DNA of 64,000 bases from Anastrepha obliqua (taxonomy: Eukaryota; Arthropoda; Insecta; Diptera; Tephritidae). Both the position numbers and the translations under genes were made by a program. This document shows positions 11,452-22,550 of the stretch, piece by piece. The first letter of the stretch is position 1, and each line of letters begins with the position of its first letter. A model generated the notes under the pieces. The model was not told the DNA's origin. It made no database searches and saw only the letters and a program-made list of their open reading frames with translations. The DNA lies in assembly GCF_027943255.1 (NCBI RefSeq), contig NC_072895.1:70062001-70126000 (forward strand). The letters run 5' to 3'.

Positions 11452-12300
11452 TGTACATTTAACCCACCAAAAAATCATTTAAAAAATGTGATTATGTGAA
11501 GAGGCTTGCAAAATTTTATATGCAAATTTTCTAATGTTTTACTGAATGGAAGAAAAACATTTATAAGAGAAGGGGAATGCAACAAAATCATGTCCAAGCA
11601 TAGGTTTTTGAATGAATGAATACACACAGAGCAAAAATTTCATTCATTTGAAAGAATTTCATTTATTTGCTTCATATGTATGCCGTCACTTTTGACGCTC
11701 ATGGTATACCTGCATATATATACATATGTACATGAGAGAGTGTTGATTAGTAATTGTATGGCAACGGAGACGCGCGTTCACTCCCACAAAATAGACCGCT
11801 AAATGTCTATTCAATCCTCTTGGCCCTTGCCGCCGTGCTGACAACTGGGAAGCACCTCATTATTCTGCGGCCTGATGGCTGCTCGTCTGGCTGACTTTGA
11901 ATTTGTTTATTTATTGTTAGTCTACGGCAAACGAGCCGGGCGAGGGCGTGTTGCAATACTCATATGCAGCATCAGCACATTTCTCAATCGGCACCCGCCC
12001 AGTGCCATCATTTCTTGCTGTTTACCTTTATACAAACATATGTGTGTATGTAGGTAAATGCTATCCTTATATATATTTTGATTTGCATTTTAAGGCGGAA
12101 AATCGAATAACCATTAATCTTTCACGAGTATAACTAAATAAATATGGGTATTTTATTTAATTTGGATTTTCATTTCTTATAATTTATTCAAATATAATTT
12201 GCTGCTGAATGTCCACAGAGTAACTTAAAAGCTTCATGTTTGTATGTACACACATGCATACATATGCATGCACTGATAACTTCTGCTCAAATATGAACTG
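11452..12300. other. Unassigned sequence
   Basis: No supported gene. A moderately GC-rich patch at 11820-12030 (cgccgtgctgacaactggg region) could be ancient coding or regulatory DNA but shows no motif. Confidence 0.45.
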
Positions 12301-13044
12301 GACTGTTATAAGCTTACATGGCAAATTTCCGCGTGATATGTCGCATAATTTGTTTTCTATGCTACTGTAAACAAGTCAAGCTCGAGTGTGTTCTTCGAAT
12401 TTAGCGATGGAAATTCAAGTTGAACAAAGAATTTGTTTGAAATTTTGTTATTCCAACAAAATTTCGGCTTCAGACGCCTTAAAAATGTTGCAAACAACCT
12501 ATCGCGTGCACGTGTTTTCCAGTGGTACAAATCGTTCAAAGAGGGCCGTACATCAACTCAAAAAACCACGCGAAAGTCGCTCAAAAATTAAGGTTATGCT
12601 GACTGTTTTTTTCGATTACGAAGGTGTGGTGCACTCGGAGTTCCTTCCGCAAGGCCGATCGGTTAACGCTGAATATTATTTAGACGTTTTAAAGCGTTTG
12701 CGCGAGAACATTCGTCTTAAAAGGAAGGAAGTGTGGGACAACAAGTCATGGTTCTTGCATCACGATAATGCACCAGCTCACACATCACGTCTTGTTCGCG
12801 ATTATTTGAACAAAAATAATGTTAATATCGTTCCGCAAGCACCGTATTCGCCTGATATGGCTCCATGTGACTTTTTCCTGTTTCCCAAGCTCAAGTTGCC
12901 GCTCCGTGGAAAACATTTTGAGACAATTGAAGTAATAAAAGAGAATTCGAAGAACACACTCGAGCTTGACTTGTTTACAGTAGCATAGAAAACAAACTAT
13001 GTGACATATCACGCTGAAATTTGCCATGTAAGCTTATAACAGTC
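12301..13044 (+). mobile_element. mariner deletion derivative with ~100-bp terminal inverted repeats
   Basis: 12301-12401 and the reverse complement of 12945-13044 match over about 100 bp with only a few differences (both begin gactgttataagcttacatg). The repeats extend into the start of the transposase frame: the N-terminal MEIQVEQRICLKF begins just inside the left repeat. The inner part is a mariner transposase lacking its middle. No TA target duplication is preserved outside the ends. Confidence 0.85.
12408..12960 (+). pseudogene. mariner transposase, internally deleted
   Basis: The frame starts at MEIQVEQRICLKFCYSNK. It carries an HTH fragment that shifts frame near 12500 (RVFQWYKSFKEGR continues in another frame) and jumps directly to KVMLTVFFDYEGVVHSEFLP. 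It then keeps the second and third catalytic aspartates in FLHHDNAPAHTS and PYSPDMAPCDFFLFPKLK, spaced 34 residues apart as in true mariners. The block with the first Asp is gone, so it is inactive. The remaining catalytic half is well preserved. Confidence 0.85.
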
Positions 13045-13479
13045 TTACCAAAAAACAAAAAAATGTATTTTTGCCATATGTCATCCGCGGACCGTTTTAT
13101 TGATAACGTCTCGTTCGTATTTGAGCAGAAGGTATGTAAAAGAATTAGATTATCTTCATAGATCCACACAAAAATAACTGTCATGCAATTCATTCATATG
13201 AATGTGTATGTGCATATGTATGTAAATGCCTGTGTATATGAAGATATGCATTATGTAAACAAAAATATTCTTTCTGAGCGGGTGTGTCTTGAATGAAATA
13301 TTTCACACGCTTTTTCAGATGAGTAATCACCCTGCATTTTATTGATCAGGAATGTGGAATAATTTATTTTATTAGGATAGTAGGAAATATTTTTTGACAA
13401 GAAATATCGGTGAGAATTTATATTAAGTGAAATAAAAAGTTCTGAGCGTTTTTCGCTAGTTGTCATTAGTGAGTAGTAG
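13045..13479. other. Unassigned AT-rich sequence
   Basis: Simple GTATGTGTATATG sequence around 13200-13250; nothing else recognised. Confidence 0.5.
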
Positions 13480-13862
13480 TTCTTTTTAATCGGCGCGCTA
13501 ACCACTTACACGATTTGGCCGACAAAGCGCGAGTCGTTTCTTTCTCGTGTTAACCGGCGCCAGTTGGACATACCCAGTGAAGCCAAGTCCTGCCCTACCT
13601 CATCTTTCCAACGCAGAGGTGGCCTTCCTCTTCCTCTGCTACCACCAGCTGGTACCGCATCGAATACATTCATGACCCAGCCAGCGTAGCCGCTGGAGTT
13701 TATTCGCTGCACTATGTCTATGCCGTCGTAAAGCTCATACAGCCCATTGTTCCATAGCCTGCGATACCCGCCATTGCTAGTGTGCACAGATCCAAAAATC
13801 TTCCGCAGAACCTGTTTCTCAAACACTCCAAGCGACGCCTCATCGGAGTAGTAGTATAGTAA
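13480..13862 (-). mobile_element. 3' end of an RTE-clade LINE (5'-truncated)
   Basis: The minus strand encodes DEASLGVFEKQVLRKIFG, GYRRLWNNGLYELYDGID and GGSRGRGRPPLRWKDEVG, nearly the same as the C-terminus of the RTE at 48.9-51.9 kb. Strong 5' truncation is typical of LINE insertion. The 3' boundary, just after a stop equivalent to that at 51873, lies in gcgcgccgattaaaaagaac. Confidence 0.88.
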
Positions 13863-14233
13863 AGTAAAAAACCCCGATTGTGGATGGGGCCCTAGCAACT
13901 ACTGGAGAAATTCCAGCTAAATATCAAGATCTCATAGATGCACAAATAAATCCAAAATTGTAAGAAAATGTAGAAGTTAAGTAAAACCGCATTTTTTTTA
14001 TAAAAAAAAATCGATTAAAACATAATTTATATTGCAGAACTAAATAAATACATATGTATGTTTATCAAAAATTATTTTGACTTAAAGAAAAAAATATAAA
14101 AATGTTCATCAAAGATTCATCAGAAAGGCTCCTTTCGTTTTATTTTTCGTTCAGAAATTTAACAAATATACATATATATATACATACATATAAATATACA
14201 TAACCATATATAAGTATATATATGTATATATAT
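13863..14233. other. Unassigned AT-rich spacer
   Basis: No gene seen. A TATATACATACATA microsatellite occupies about 14165-14232, directly before the nested MITE. Confidence 0.5.
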
Positions 14234-14504
14234 TAGGGCGGGTCGATTTAAAAATCGCCCATTGTTCTATGAAAATCGTATTCTAGGGATCAAAATAAGA
14301 AACTTTGCCGAAGGAACCATACCTCTAAAACGAATTCTGATGTCCCCCAATTTAAAAATATCACCATTTTTGGCCTTTACATGAAAAAATCAGCTAAATG
14401 GCTATGTTTTTTCTTTATTTTTATTTATTTAATAGGACTATGTTTAAGTTCGTGCGGTTTTTTTTCGAAATTTGAAACTTTATTGACGTAAAATGGTTAC
14501 AAAT

Positions 14505-15492
14505 TTAATATTCAAAGTATTGCCCATCGCTTACTACTACTTTTTCCCATCTTTCTGGCAATTCACGGATTCCCTTTGTGAAAAATTCGGTCGGTTTTGC
14601 CGCAATCCACGAATCGATCCATTTTTTGACTTCATCGTAATTACGGAAGTGCTGGTCAGCCAGGCCATGTTGCATCGATCGGAAGAGATAGTAATCGGAT
14701 GGCGCAAGGTCTGGACTATACGGCGGGTGGGGTAGGACATCCCATTTGAGCGTTTCTAAGTATGTTTTGACCACTTGTGCAACATGTGGCCGAGCATTGT
14801 CATGTTGCAAAATAACTTTGTCGTGTCTATCGGCGTATTGCGGCCGTTTTTCTCGCAGTGCTCGGCTCAAACGCATCAATTGTCGTCGGTAGACATCCCC
14901 CGTAATCGTTTCATTCGGTTTCAGTAGCTCATAATACACAACACCCAGCTGGTCCCACCAGATACACAGCATAACCTTCAGGCCATGAATATTCTGCGCC
15001 GACGTCGATGTTGAAGCATGGCCAGGGTATCCATACGTTGCCCGACGTTTTGGATTGTCGTAATGGACCCACTTTTCATCGCCAGTCACAATTCGATGCA
15101 AAAAACCCTTTCTTTTGTGCCGTTGAAGCAGTTGTTCGCATGCCATAAAACGGCGTTCAACGTCTCTTGGCTTCAATTCATACGGCACCCAATGGCCTAC
15201 CTTTCGGATCATTCCCATGGCTTTTAAACGTTTGGAAATGGTTGATTGATCAACTCCCAAAGTTTTTGCAACCTCTTCTTGCGTTTGAGCCGGATCTTGA
15301 TCGAGCAATTCCTCCAATTCGGTATCCATGAACTTTGGCGGCGCACCCTCGCGTTCTTCGTCTTCCAAGCCAAAATCACCACTTTTAAAGAGTGCAAACC
15401 ACTTCTGGCACGTTCGCTCAGCTAGAGCATGCTCACCATAAACTTCCACCAAGATACGATGACTTTCGGCTGCTTTTTTCTTCATATTAAAA
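14505..15492 (-). pseudogene. mariner transposase, intact except for a LINE inserted after codon ~13
   Basis: From NMKKKAAESHRILVEVYGEH to the stop there is no frameshift or nonsense codon. A paired helix-turn-helix region (LGVDQSTISKRLKAMG) is followed by the linker WVPYEL. The catalytic Asp residues lie in VTGDEKWVHYD, LQHDNARPH and PYSPDLAPSDYYLF; the last two are 34 residues apart (DD34D). The C-terminus is complete. The apparent start 15 codons upstream lies in LINE-derived sequence. The genuine N-terminus (beginning MSNFVPNN) is stranded at 18091-18130. Little decay apart from the insertion implies recent activity. Confidence 0.92.
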
Positions 15493-15539
15493 AATTCAAG
15501 AGAAGAAAAGATAATATAAGCGCCTTTAAATACCATAAC

Positions 15540-17271
15540 CCCTCCCCCTCCTCCGACAGTGTAGCAATAGATTCACCATTCACAATAGAAGAATACGATT
15601 TAACGCTCTCTTCTCTGAAGGGTAAGACTCCCGGTGGTGATAGAATTAACTACGCGATACTAAAAAATATTCCTTCCTTCTTAAAATCCCGACTCGTTAA
15701 CCTATACAACTCAATATATAGTCAAGGATCATTCCCTCAAGCGTGGAAAACTGCCGCAATTATCCCCATCCCCAAACCTAATAAACCCAACTCCCTCATA
15801 TCTAGTTATAGACCTATATCCCTTCTCCCTTGCATGTCAAAAGTTCTAGAGAAAATGATTTCCCGGCGAATCATCTGGTTTGCCCAAAAAAATAACCTAC
15901 TTAGCCCACACCAGTTTGCATTTCAAAAAGGACTTAGTGTAATAGATCCACTTCTAATACTTGAACATTTCGCTAACTCAGCACTTGCCGATAGAAACCA
16001 TGTATCTGTGCTTAGCTTAGATTTTGAAAAGGCATACGATCGAATAGGCTCTCACAATGTATTGGAAGAGCTAAATCGTTGGAAGATTGGAGAAAAAATG
16101 TATAATACTATCAAATCGTACCTATGCAATCGCAAATTTTATGTTCGTGCTAACAACCATAAATCCCAAATCCTTCCCCTCTTTAATGGCATTCCTCAAG
16201 GATCACCTCTATCTGTCATTGTGTTTTGTTCATCATAGCTTTTAATGAAGTTAACTCTATAATATCCAAACATCTGCATGTTGAACATTTCATTTACGCA
16301 GATGATGTGGTAATTTTTTCAAATACCAAAAATTTAGCAGAAGTTAAAAGTACATTTAGCAGTATCCTTGTGGACCTCGAAGTTTGGGCACAAGCTTCGG
16401 GAGCCAGTATTTCTATGAATAAAAGTTCTACATTCCATATATGTCGCAAGCATAAATGCATATTCCCACCTATATCCTTCTCCAATACCATAATCCCCCA
16501 TACCAACACACTTAAAATATTAGGCATTATCTTTGATAAGCGACTAACTTATAAGCAACATTGTGAATACGTTAGGTTAAGCCTATTATCTAGACTAAAC
16601 ATAGTTAAATACTTATCCTCAAAGCATTGTTTGATACATACAAGTACATTATTAAGTATCACTAGGTCTCTAATCTTATCTAAAATTGACTTCGGTCTGG
16701 TTATATACGGACACTGCGCTAAAACTCATCTAAAGCGCCTAGAAGCACCTTACCATGCTGCAGTCAGGAGAAGCATCAGAGCCTTCCCCACTTCCCCCAT
16801 AAACGTTACCTTAGCGGAAGCTGGACTTCCCACCATCTCGGAAAGGGTGGCCAACAATACAAGGACAAGTATTTTGAAGATAATTCAATGTAGAAACAGA
16901 CTTTTGTTAAAACACATCAACTCGAGTACTCAAAAATTAAACAGAAAGAGCCGGGAATCAACAATCTCCATCATTCTAAAAGAAGCCGAAAAACTGGATA
17001 TCATTGCTCAGCCAGTACTTGTGGAACCTGCAATACATCCACCGTGGGTCGTTCCCAACTCGATGATATTGAACAATCTATCCAAACATTTAAAAGATTC
17101 GACTAATACAAACGAATACAACCAGATTTGTCTCGAAACCATTTCCCCATTAAAGAAAGATTGGGAGATCATCAAAAACCGACACCTGCACATCATTTGC
17201 AGTGACAAACGCAAAAGGTCTTACCATCTATGCCGGAATTTTGCCAAGATGCACTTCAATATTTACAGCTG
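15540..17271 (+). pseudogene. I-clade reverse transcriptase (frameshifted)
   Basis: RT motifs occur in order: GKTPGGDRINYAIL (motif 1 region), SYRPISLLPCMSKVLEKMI (motif 2), QFAFQKGLSVID, VLSLDFEKAYDRI (first catalytic Asp), GIPQGSPLSVI, then HFIYADDVVIFSN (catalytic YADD), and a thumb region with LKILGIIFDKRLTYK. One net single-base loss near 16220-16230 separates the parts before and after SPLSVI. Otherwise the frame is long and clean, so the copy is young. Confidence 0.88.
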
Positions 17272-17951
17272 AAGCAGCTGCGATACTTGAAGCAGTAATC
17301 TTTGCCTCCCAGAAATGTAGCAAGCACTTAATTTGCACCGATAGCAAATCCTCAATCGAAGCTATCTTAAACCCCACAAATGACACCCCGATGATAACAA
17401 AAATCCGCAATATAATTTCAATACACACAGGTGCAATCAAAATTATGTGGATTCCTGGGCACTCTGGAATAAATGGTAACGAAAAAGCTGACAAGAGAGC
17501 GAAAGAGGCGAATAAGGAACCTCTACACACATTTGACTACATCACTTGCAATGACATAAAGATACTAGCGAAAGAACTTGCCGCAGATAACGCAGCAACT
17601 AAATGGAACACTTTTCAGCATCCTTATAAAAATTTTAACCCCTTTGGGGAAAAAAATATCTACCCTCCATCTGCACTATGTCACCAAGCAAAAATTTTTA
17701 CTCGACTGAGAATCGGTCACACACTCATGACACATGCCCACCTGCTCAGCGGCTCACCGAAGCCTACATGCCCTTTTTGTGGCTCCAACGAATTTACTTC
17801 ACTTCATCTGATAGATACTTGTCCTTCCCTACAAAATATCAGAACATCCTTTTTCTCAAGCATCAAACCATCGGAACTCCTCAAACAGACAACGGTATAC
17901 AATTTAAATAAGATTAGTGACTATGTATCTAGATGTAAATTAAGGCTATAA
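17180..17951 (+). pseudogene. I-clade RNase H and C-terminal zinc knuckle
   Basis: In a third frame: SFAVTNAKGLTIYAGI, TAEAAAILEAVIFASQ (catalytic Glu), LICTDSKSSIEAI (Asp), IMWIPGHSGINGNEKADKRA (final Asp region), then a C-terminal CPFCGSNEFTSLHLIDTC knuckle. This overlaps the end of the RT frame, and a second frameshift lies just upstream of the first RNase H Asp. It is part of the same element as the RT, not a separate gene. Confidence 0.85.
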
Positions 17952-18390
17952 GACACGCTGTCATCTTTATTATACTAATAGCCGAAGGCCATAGTAGCCA
18001 GTGCTTTAGCTCTTTAAGTGGAATAGTTATTTATAATTGTTACTCTTTTAATAAATAAAAAAATAAATAAAAAAATAAATAAATAAAAAATTCCCCGCAA
18101 AAACACATTATTTGGCACGAAATTCGACATTTTCAAGTGTGGTAAAAATATTGTTGTTTACGCTTCAAATAAAAAACTTATACTGACGTTTGTGCCTTAC
18201 GACAGTAGCTCTCCAATGAATGTTTGGAAATGTGGATCGATGGAATAATAATCAAGTTACGCCATCTGTTGTAAAACCGCACGAACTTAAACATAGTCCT
18301 ATTATATTATAATATCTATTTTTTCTCTTAAGAAATTTATTTAGTCAGAACATATGTAAATGAAAAAATTAATTTAAGTGAGTTATAGAA

Positions 18391-18668
18391 AAGAAACTAA
18401 AAAGTTCGACCCAAATTGGGGGGCATTAGAATTCGTTTTAGAGGTATAGTTCCTTCGGCAAAGTTTCTTATTTTGATCCCTAGAATATGATTTTCACAGA
18501 GCAATGGGCGATTTTTTTGCCTCCCCACAAAAGACACTAAAAGTTCGACCCAAATTGGGGGACATCAGAATTCGTTTTAGAGGTATTGTTCCTTCGTCAA
18601 AGTTTCTTATTTTGTTCCCTAGAATATGATTTTCACAGAGCAATGGGCGATTTTTTTGCCTCCCCACA
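18391..18668. repeat. Tandem duplication in the MITE right arm
   Basis: Two adjacent units of about 139 bp, each running from aaagttcgacccaaattggg to tttttttgcctccccaca, differ at only a few positions. The left arm has a single unit, so duplication happened in this copy or in the right half of its parent. Confidence 0.85.
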
Positions 18669-18683
18669 AATCGACCCGGCCTA

Positions 18684-19889
18684 GTATGTAGAGATGTAGG
18701 GATTGCATAAATCCTCAAAACCTACTCCAAACGAAGTATTTGACTAGAAGACTAACTCTCGTTAAAGAGTATATTTGACCTCATAAGTATGCACACACGC
18801 ATATTTCATATACCTATGTATTTATGCATGTGCACATTCCAGCAAATTACGCAATCGAAATATTCACTACACATGTATTCGTACATACGCATATTAATCA
18901 TATATATATAAGAAGAGTTGTGAAAATACGGAATTATCAGGCAGAAATAATAAATAAAACTAAGGAACGCAAAATCAGAGTCCCAACGGAAGTTGGCGAT
19001 CTTCCTTGATTCTTAGGAATCCGGCGGTAGATTTAGATTTTATTTCCCAGAAGCAACAACCTACAATTCAAATATAGAAGGTATGCACTTAATAGGTATA
19101 CATAAAGGGAGGGTGACAAATTTAGCATTCTACGCCAAGACAACATTTTCTATATACATATGTAGCTTCTTTCTTAGCAAATTAAATGATTACTAACATT
19201 TTTCTTAGAAAGTGGTTTACTAACTAATTACATATGTGCCGCTATAATCGGTGTCTGATATACTTGTATACTGCCTTCGTCATAAAACTCATTTATATGC
19301 AAGTCGTACCAGTTAGAACTGGACCCGAATTTAGCACAGGTACGAAAATTTATTTTCACGTTACAGAATTTGGTTAGATTACTTCTATAACAGAGATAAA
19401 AACAAAAATTTAGTTATAAATCATGCGTGCTATGAAAGGCATCGACAACTTACCCAGAATTTAAAATCATCTGGAAGCATCAAAGCGATGGTTTTTAAGC
19501 GAATTCGGAAATATCACTCATAGAGAAAATGAGTTGATCTGAATAGCCTCATTGGCAGACCCATTTAAAAGCTCCAGCATTATCCAGAGTGAGTGTTATC
19601 AACATATGGCTACATACATATGTTCCCAAACAATTAGTAGACGATTGAATGAACAAAATTTACGTCAATGCATAGCGCAGCGCAAGCCATTTATTACAAT
19701 AAATAATAGAAAATCCAGTATTTTGTTCGCCAAAGAGCCCATAACGAACATTTTCAAAAAATATTTTGTGGAGTAGTGAAGCAACGATCTGTAGTTTCGA
19801 ATCCAATGGAAAAAGGGATGTTTGGCGTCCACCGAACAAGTAGCAAGATTTACTTTACACACAAAACCCCATAAAGCATGGTGATCACC
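18684..19889. other. Unassigned sequence
   Basis: No coding exon or known repeat. Frames at 18824-19009 and 19552-19776 lack motifs. Dinucleotide-rich sequence occurs near 18900. Confidence 0.5.
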
Positions 19890-20637
19890 ACCTTTATTTA
19901 TTTATTTATTTACTTATTTATTTATTTATTCATTCAAGAAATAAATATAATGGGTTATTATAGGCTAAGTAGACATATTTTATGGTTAATAGGCAATAAA
20001 AAAAGAAAGTACAATTAAACTATTCGAACATATTCAAAGATTTTAATAGATGATTTTTTGAAAATCAAATAAAAATAGGAGTATTCTGAGCATAAAGGGA
20101 CTTTGAAAGGCCAACATAGAAGAGCTTCGACCTAAGCAGAGCTCTGGCCGGTATATTAAAGAAAATCTTCTTAAAAAGCATCGGACAGTGAACAGCCCCA
20201 CGGATTAAGTCGAAAATGATTTTAAGTTGATCAATAAGCATCGCGCTTTATATGTAGGGATAGGATCCGAAAAGCGTAAATTACGCAAAGCGAAATGTAA
20301 GAATACTTTCTGGATTCGTTCAATTCTAGCAGCATGGCACAAATAATACGAAGACCAAATGAAGGATGCATTCTCCAGTTTGGAACGAGCCAACGCCGTA
20401 TACAAAAGCCTCAGCGTTTAAGGGTCGGAGAAATCAGAGCTGTAGCGCCTAAAAAAGCAAGCATGGCGTAAGATTTGGCAATAATTAAATTTATATGACT
20501 AGTAAAAGTAAGCGTCGAATCAAATATTACACCTAAGTCTTTAATTTATCTTACACGTGACAAGGGTGTTCTCGATATATGATAAGATTAGTCAAAAACA
20601 GTGGCACGCTTCGAAAAGGTAATTTGGAAGCACTTAT

Positions 20638-21096
20638 TTATGTTGAGCGACAGACATTATTGATACACCAGTTGCTGAAATTATCTAAATCAATTTGCAT
20701 CAATTCAGAGTCGAGGGAGCTAGTAATCGTCGAATAAATCTTAACGTCGTCGGCATAAAGCAGGAATCTTGCTGACGAAAAACCAGAGTAAATATCATTG
20801 ATAAACAGAACAAAAAAAAGCGGGCCCATAATACTGCCTTGTGGAACCCCAGAGCAAGCAACGAAGGGAAGAGACCTAACGTTGTCGACGATGACCAAGC
20901 AATGGCGATTCTGCACGTAAGTTGAGATCCCACTTAATAAGGCTGAGTGGAAGCCAATGGAGGCTAATTTTTTTATTAGTATTATATGGGAAACCCGATC
21001 AAAGACCTTAGAGAAGTTGGTATAAACGGTGTCAACTTGGTGCGCTGATTGGAAGGCAGCGATACAATCATCCGCAAATACAGTTAAATTAGACAA
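20638..21096 (-). pseudogene. Reverse transcriptase core of the LINE
   Basis: Visible motifs: TNFSKVFDRVSHIILIKKL (Asp of motif A), ACSGVPQGSIMGPLFFVLFI (motif B) and RFLLYADDVKIYSTI (catalytic YADD). The arrangement and wording match Jockey/CR1-like LINEs rather than the I-clade or RTE copies in this window. The frame closes soon after the YADD box, and further pieces lie in other frames. Confidence 0.88.
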
Positions 21097-21642
21097 TGTT
21101 GAGCGGCCCGGAAAAAAACATGCTGTTCCGGTCGCACCATGTTCTTGACAGCAAAAAGCAATTTGTCCTGGTTTATGGATTCAAAAAACTTTGCAGTTGC
21201 GAAAAGCTTTGAAATATGTAGGCCTGTAGTTACCAATATCATTTTTATTACCACTCTTGAAAATAGGTGAAATGAAAGTCAATTTCCAGGCATCAATAAA
21301 ATTACCCGAAGTTAGTGATTTGTTAAATATTAACAACAGAGGGTAAAATAAAAAATCACACTACTTGAATAACACCGCAGACAAACCATCAACATCAGTG
21401 TTTGCAGAACATTTAAGACGAGTAATACATACCTCTAAAGACGTCTTCAGTGGACAATACTAGCTTGCCGAAGTCAATAGATGGTTGTATATTGAAGAAA
21501 ACATTTTCCTCACTGTCAGCGAAGAGATTAGCGACATCGGCTGGAGTATTAGCAGCTTTGTCACCGAAAAAAAGAGCGGACGGAATATTGGAAACAGACT
21601 TCTTCGAATTTACAAAACTCCAAAACGTTTTTGGATTCGATT

Positions 21643-22330
21643 TTAAACTTTGTTCGAATCTGAGAATGTAAATAGTTTATCCAAACGGACGAATTTCTTG
21701 TCATACTCTTTATACAGAGCAAAGACATTTGAATTTTTACATTTTTTGAATTTTCGTATAAATTTATTTCGCTTATTTCGAAGTATAATCAACACAGAAG
21801 GAATTACACTTTTACAAACGTTTACCACAGTGGTTCTAAAAATCTTGAAACACTTAGAAACACCAAGATGTTGAAACAGGGAGTACCAGTTAATGTTCAG
21901 AAAAAGATTCTTCAGTTTCAAAAAATCGCATAACTTAAAATTAAACGAAAAATTAGAATTAAAATTTCTAGTTTTAGCATAATCATAAAATTCAAGATTT
22001 AATAATAGGTAGAGTACACTCAATATTGGAAAAATGTACGCTTTTACTTAAAAATATTAAATCTAAAGTGCGACCAAGTTTGTTAGGAAAGCAATTAACT
22101 TGTTTGATATCAATACTTAAGAAACTATCAACTAAATATATTTCACTAGGACTATTAACATCATAGGCAACAAAAGCTGATTTCGATAAAGTTTTTGATC
22201 AGTTGACATTGCACAGATTAAAGTCGCCCAGCACACAAAGATTGTCGTCGCTAACTTTATTCAAAGCCAAAGAAAGAATGTTGTCAACATGGGCTGTGTA
22301 GAGGTTGTGGCTAGTGTTAGGCGGAATATA
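21643..22330 (-). pseudogene. LINE linker and endonuclease tail
   Basis: 21643-22023 gives a long Lys/Phe/Asn-rich frame (FRTTVVNVCKSVIPSVL and IRKFKKCKNSNVFALYKEYD) of the type found between endonuclease and RT in Jockey-like ORF2. Upstream frames hold VLGDFNL, the end of an exonuclease-endonuclease-phosphatase fold. It belongs to the same element as the RT. Confidence 0.7.
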
Positions 22331-22550
22331 CGAGGCACAAACAAAAATGGATTGAGAAATACCACGAATGTGTACACAAATCCATCATAAGAGATGTAAT
22401 ATTTTTTTTTAAAGGGCTTTGATATTTGTTGTGATATTGCATGAAGCAGTAAAATCCAGATATTTGAATGACTTATGGACACAAATAGAAAATGCATAGA
22501 ACGGAATGCACCAGAAGAGTTATACCGCCCTTCAGAATAGTTTTTCACTG

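Larger units (their letters stand above)
15493..18090 (+). mobile_element. I-clade non-LTR retrotransposon, 5'-truncated
   Basis: Encodes reverse transcriptase, RNase H and a terminal zinc knuckle, and ends in A/T-rich (AAATAAAT)-type repeats at about 18050-18090. It lacks the endonuclease and ORF1, so it was truncated on insertion. Presence of RNase H and the tail place it near the I clade. It lies opposite in orientation to the mariner it split. Exact target duplications are unclear because the host site is itself gaattc/aagaa-rich. Confidence 0.85.
14435..18299 (-). mobile_element. mariner element split by an I-clade LINE
   Basis: The ends ggactatgtttaagttcgtg (14435 on) and its exact complement (ending 18299) form a ~27-bp inverted repeat inside TA dinucleotides (14433-14434, 18300-18301). 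Transposase runs on the minus strand. A LINE occupies 15493-18090, and the element resumes at 18091-18299. Without the LINE it would be about 1.27 kb, the normal mariner size. A truncated sister at 55267-55527 shows the uninterrupted sequence across the break. Confidence 0.93.
14236..18681. mobile_element. MITE split by a mariner (outer layer of a triple nest)
   Basis: The two outer arms, 14236-14434 and 18300-18681, are inverted copies of one sequence: left gggcgggtcgattt, right (complement) ggccgggtcgattt, each followed by a match to aaatcgcccattg and a longer block around ttctagggatcaaaataag. TA is present on both sides (14234-14235 and 18682-18683). The pre-insertion element would be about 580 bp and non-coding. 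The right arm holds an internal tandem duplication. Confidence 0.85.
19890..22550 (-). mobile_element. Jockey/CR1-like LINE, 5'-truncated and decayed
   Basis: Reading the minus strand from 22.5 kb downwards: the end of an AP-endonuclease domain (SYIPPN; LCVLGDFNLCN, near 22230-22330), a basic pre-RT linker (21643-22023), RT (20638-21096) and a C-terminal region LARSKLENASFIWSSYY (20205-20405). It finishes in a (TTTA)n tract at 19893-19935, i.e. a (TAAA)n 3' tail. Multiple frameshifts and stops show it is old. Confidence 0.85.

Noticed and set aside
15429..15539. Plus-strand start of the long RT frame at 15429
   Set aside because: The first ~35 codons are antisense mariner sequence; the LINE frame proper begins after the junction near 15493-15540.
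16294..17530. Minus-strand frames of 68-100 codons within the LINE
   Set aside because: They are shadows of the plus-strand RT and RNase H.
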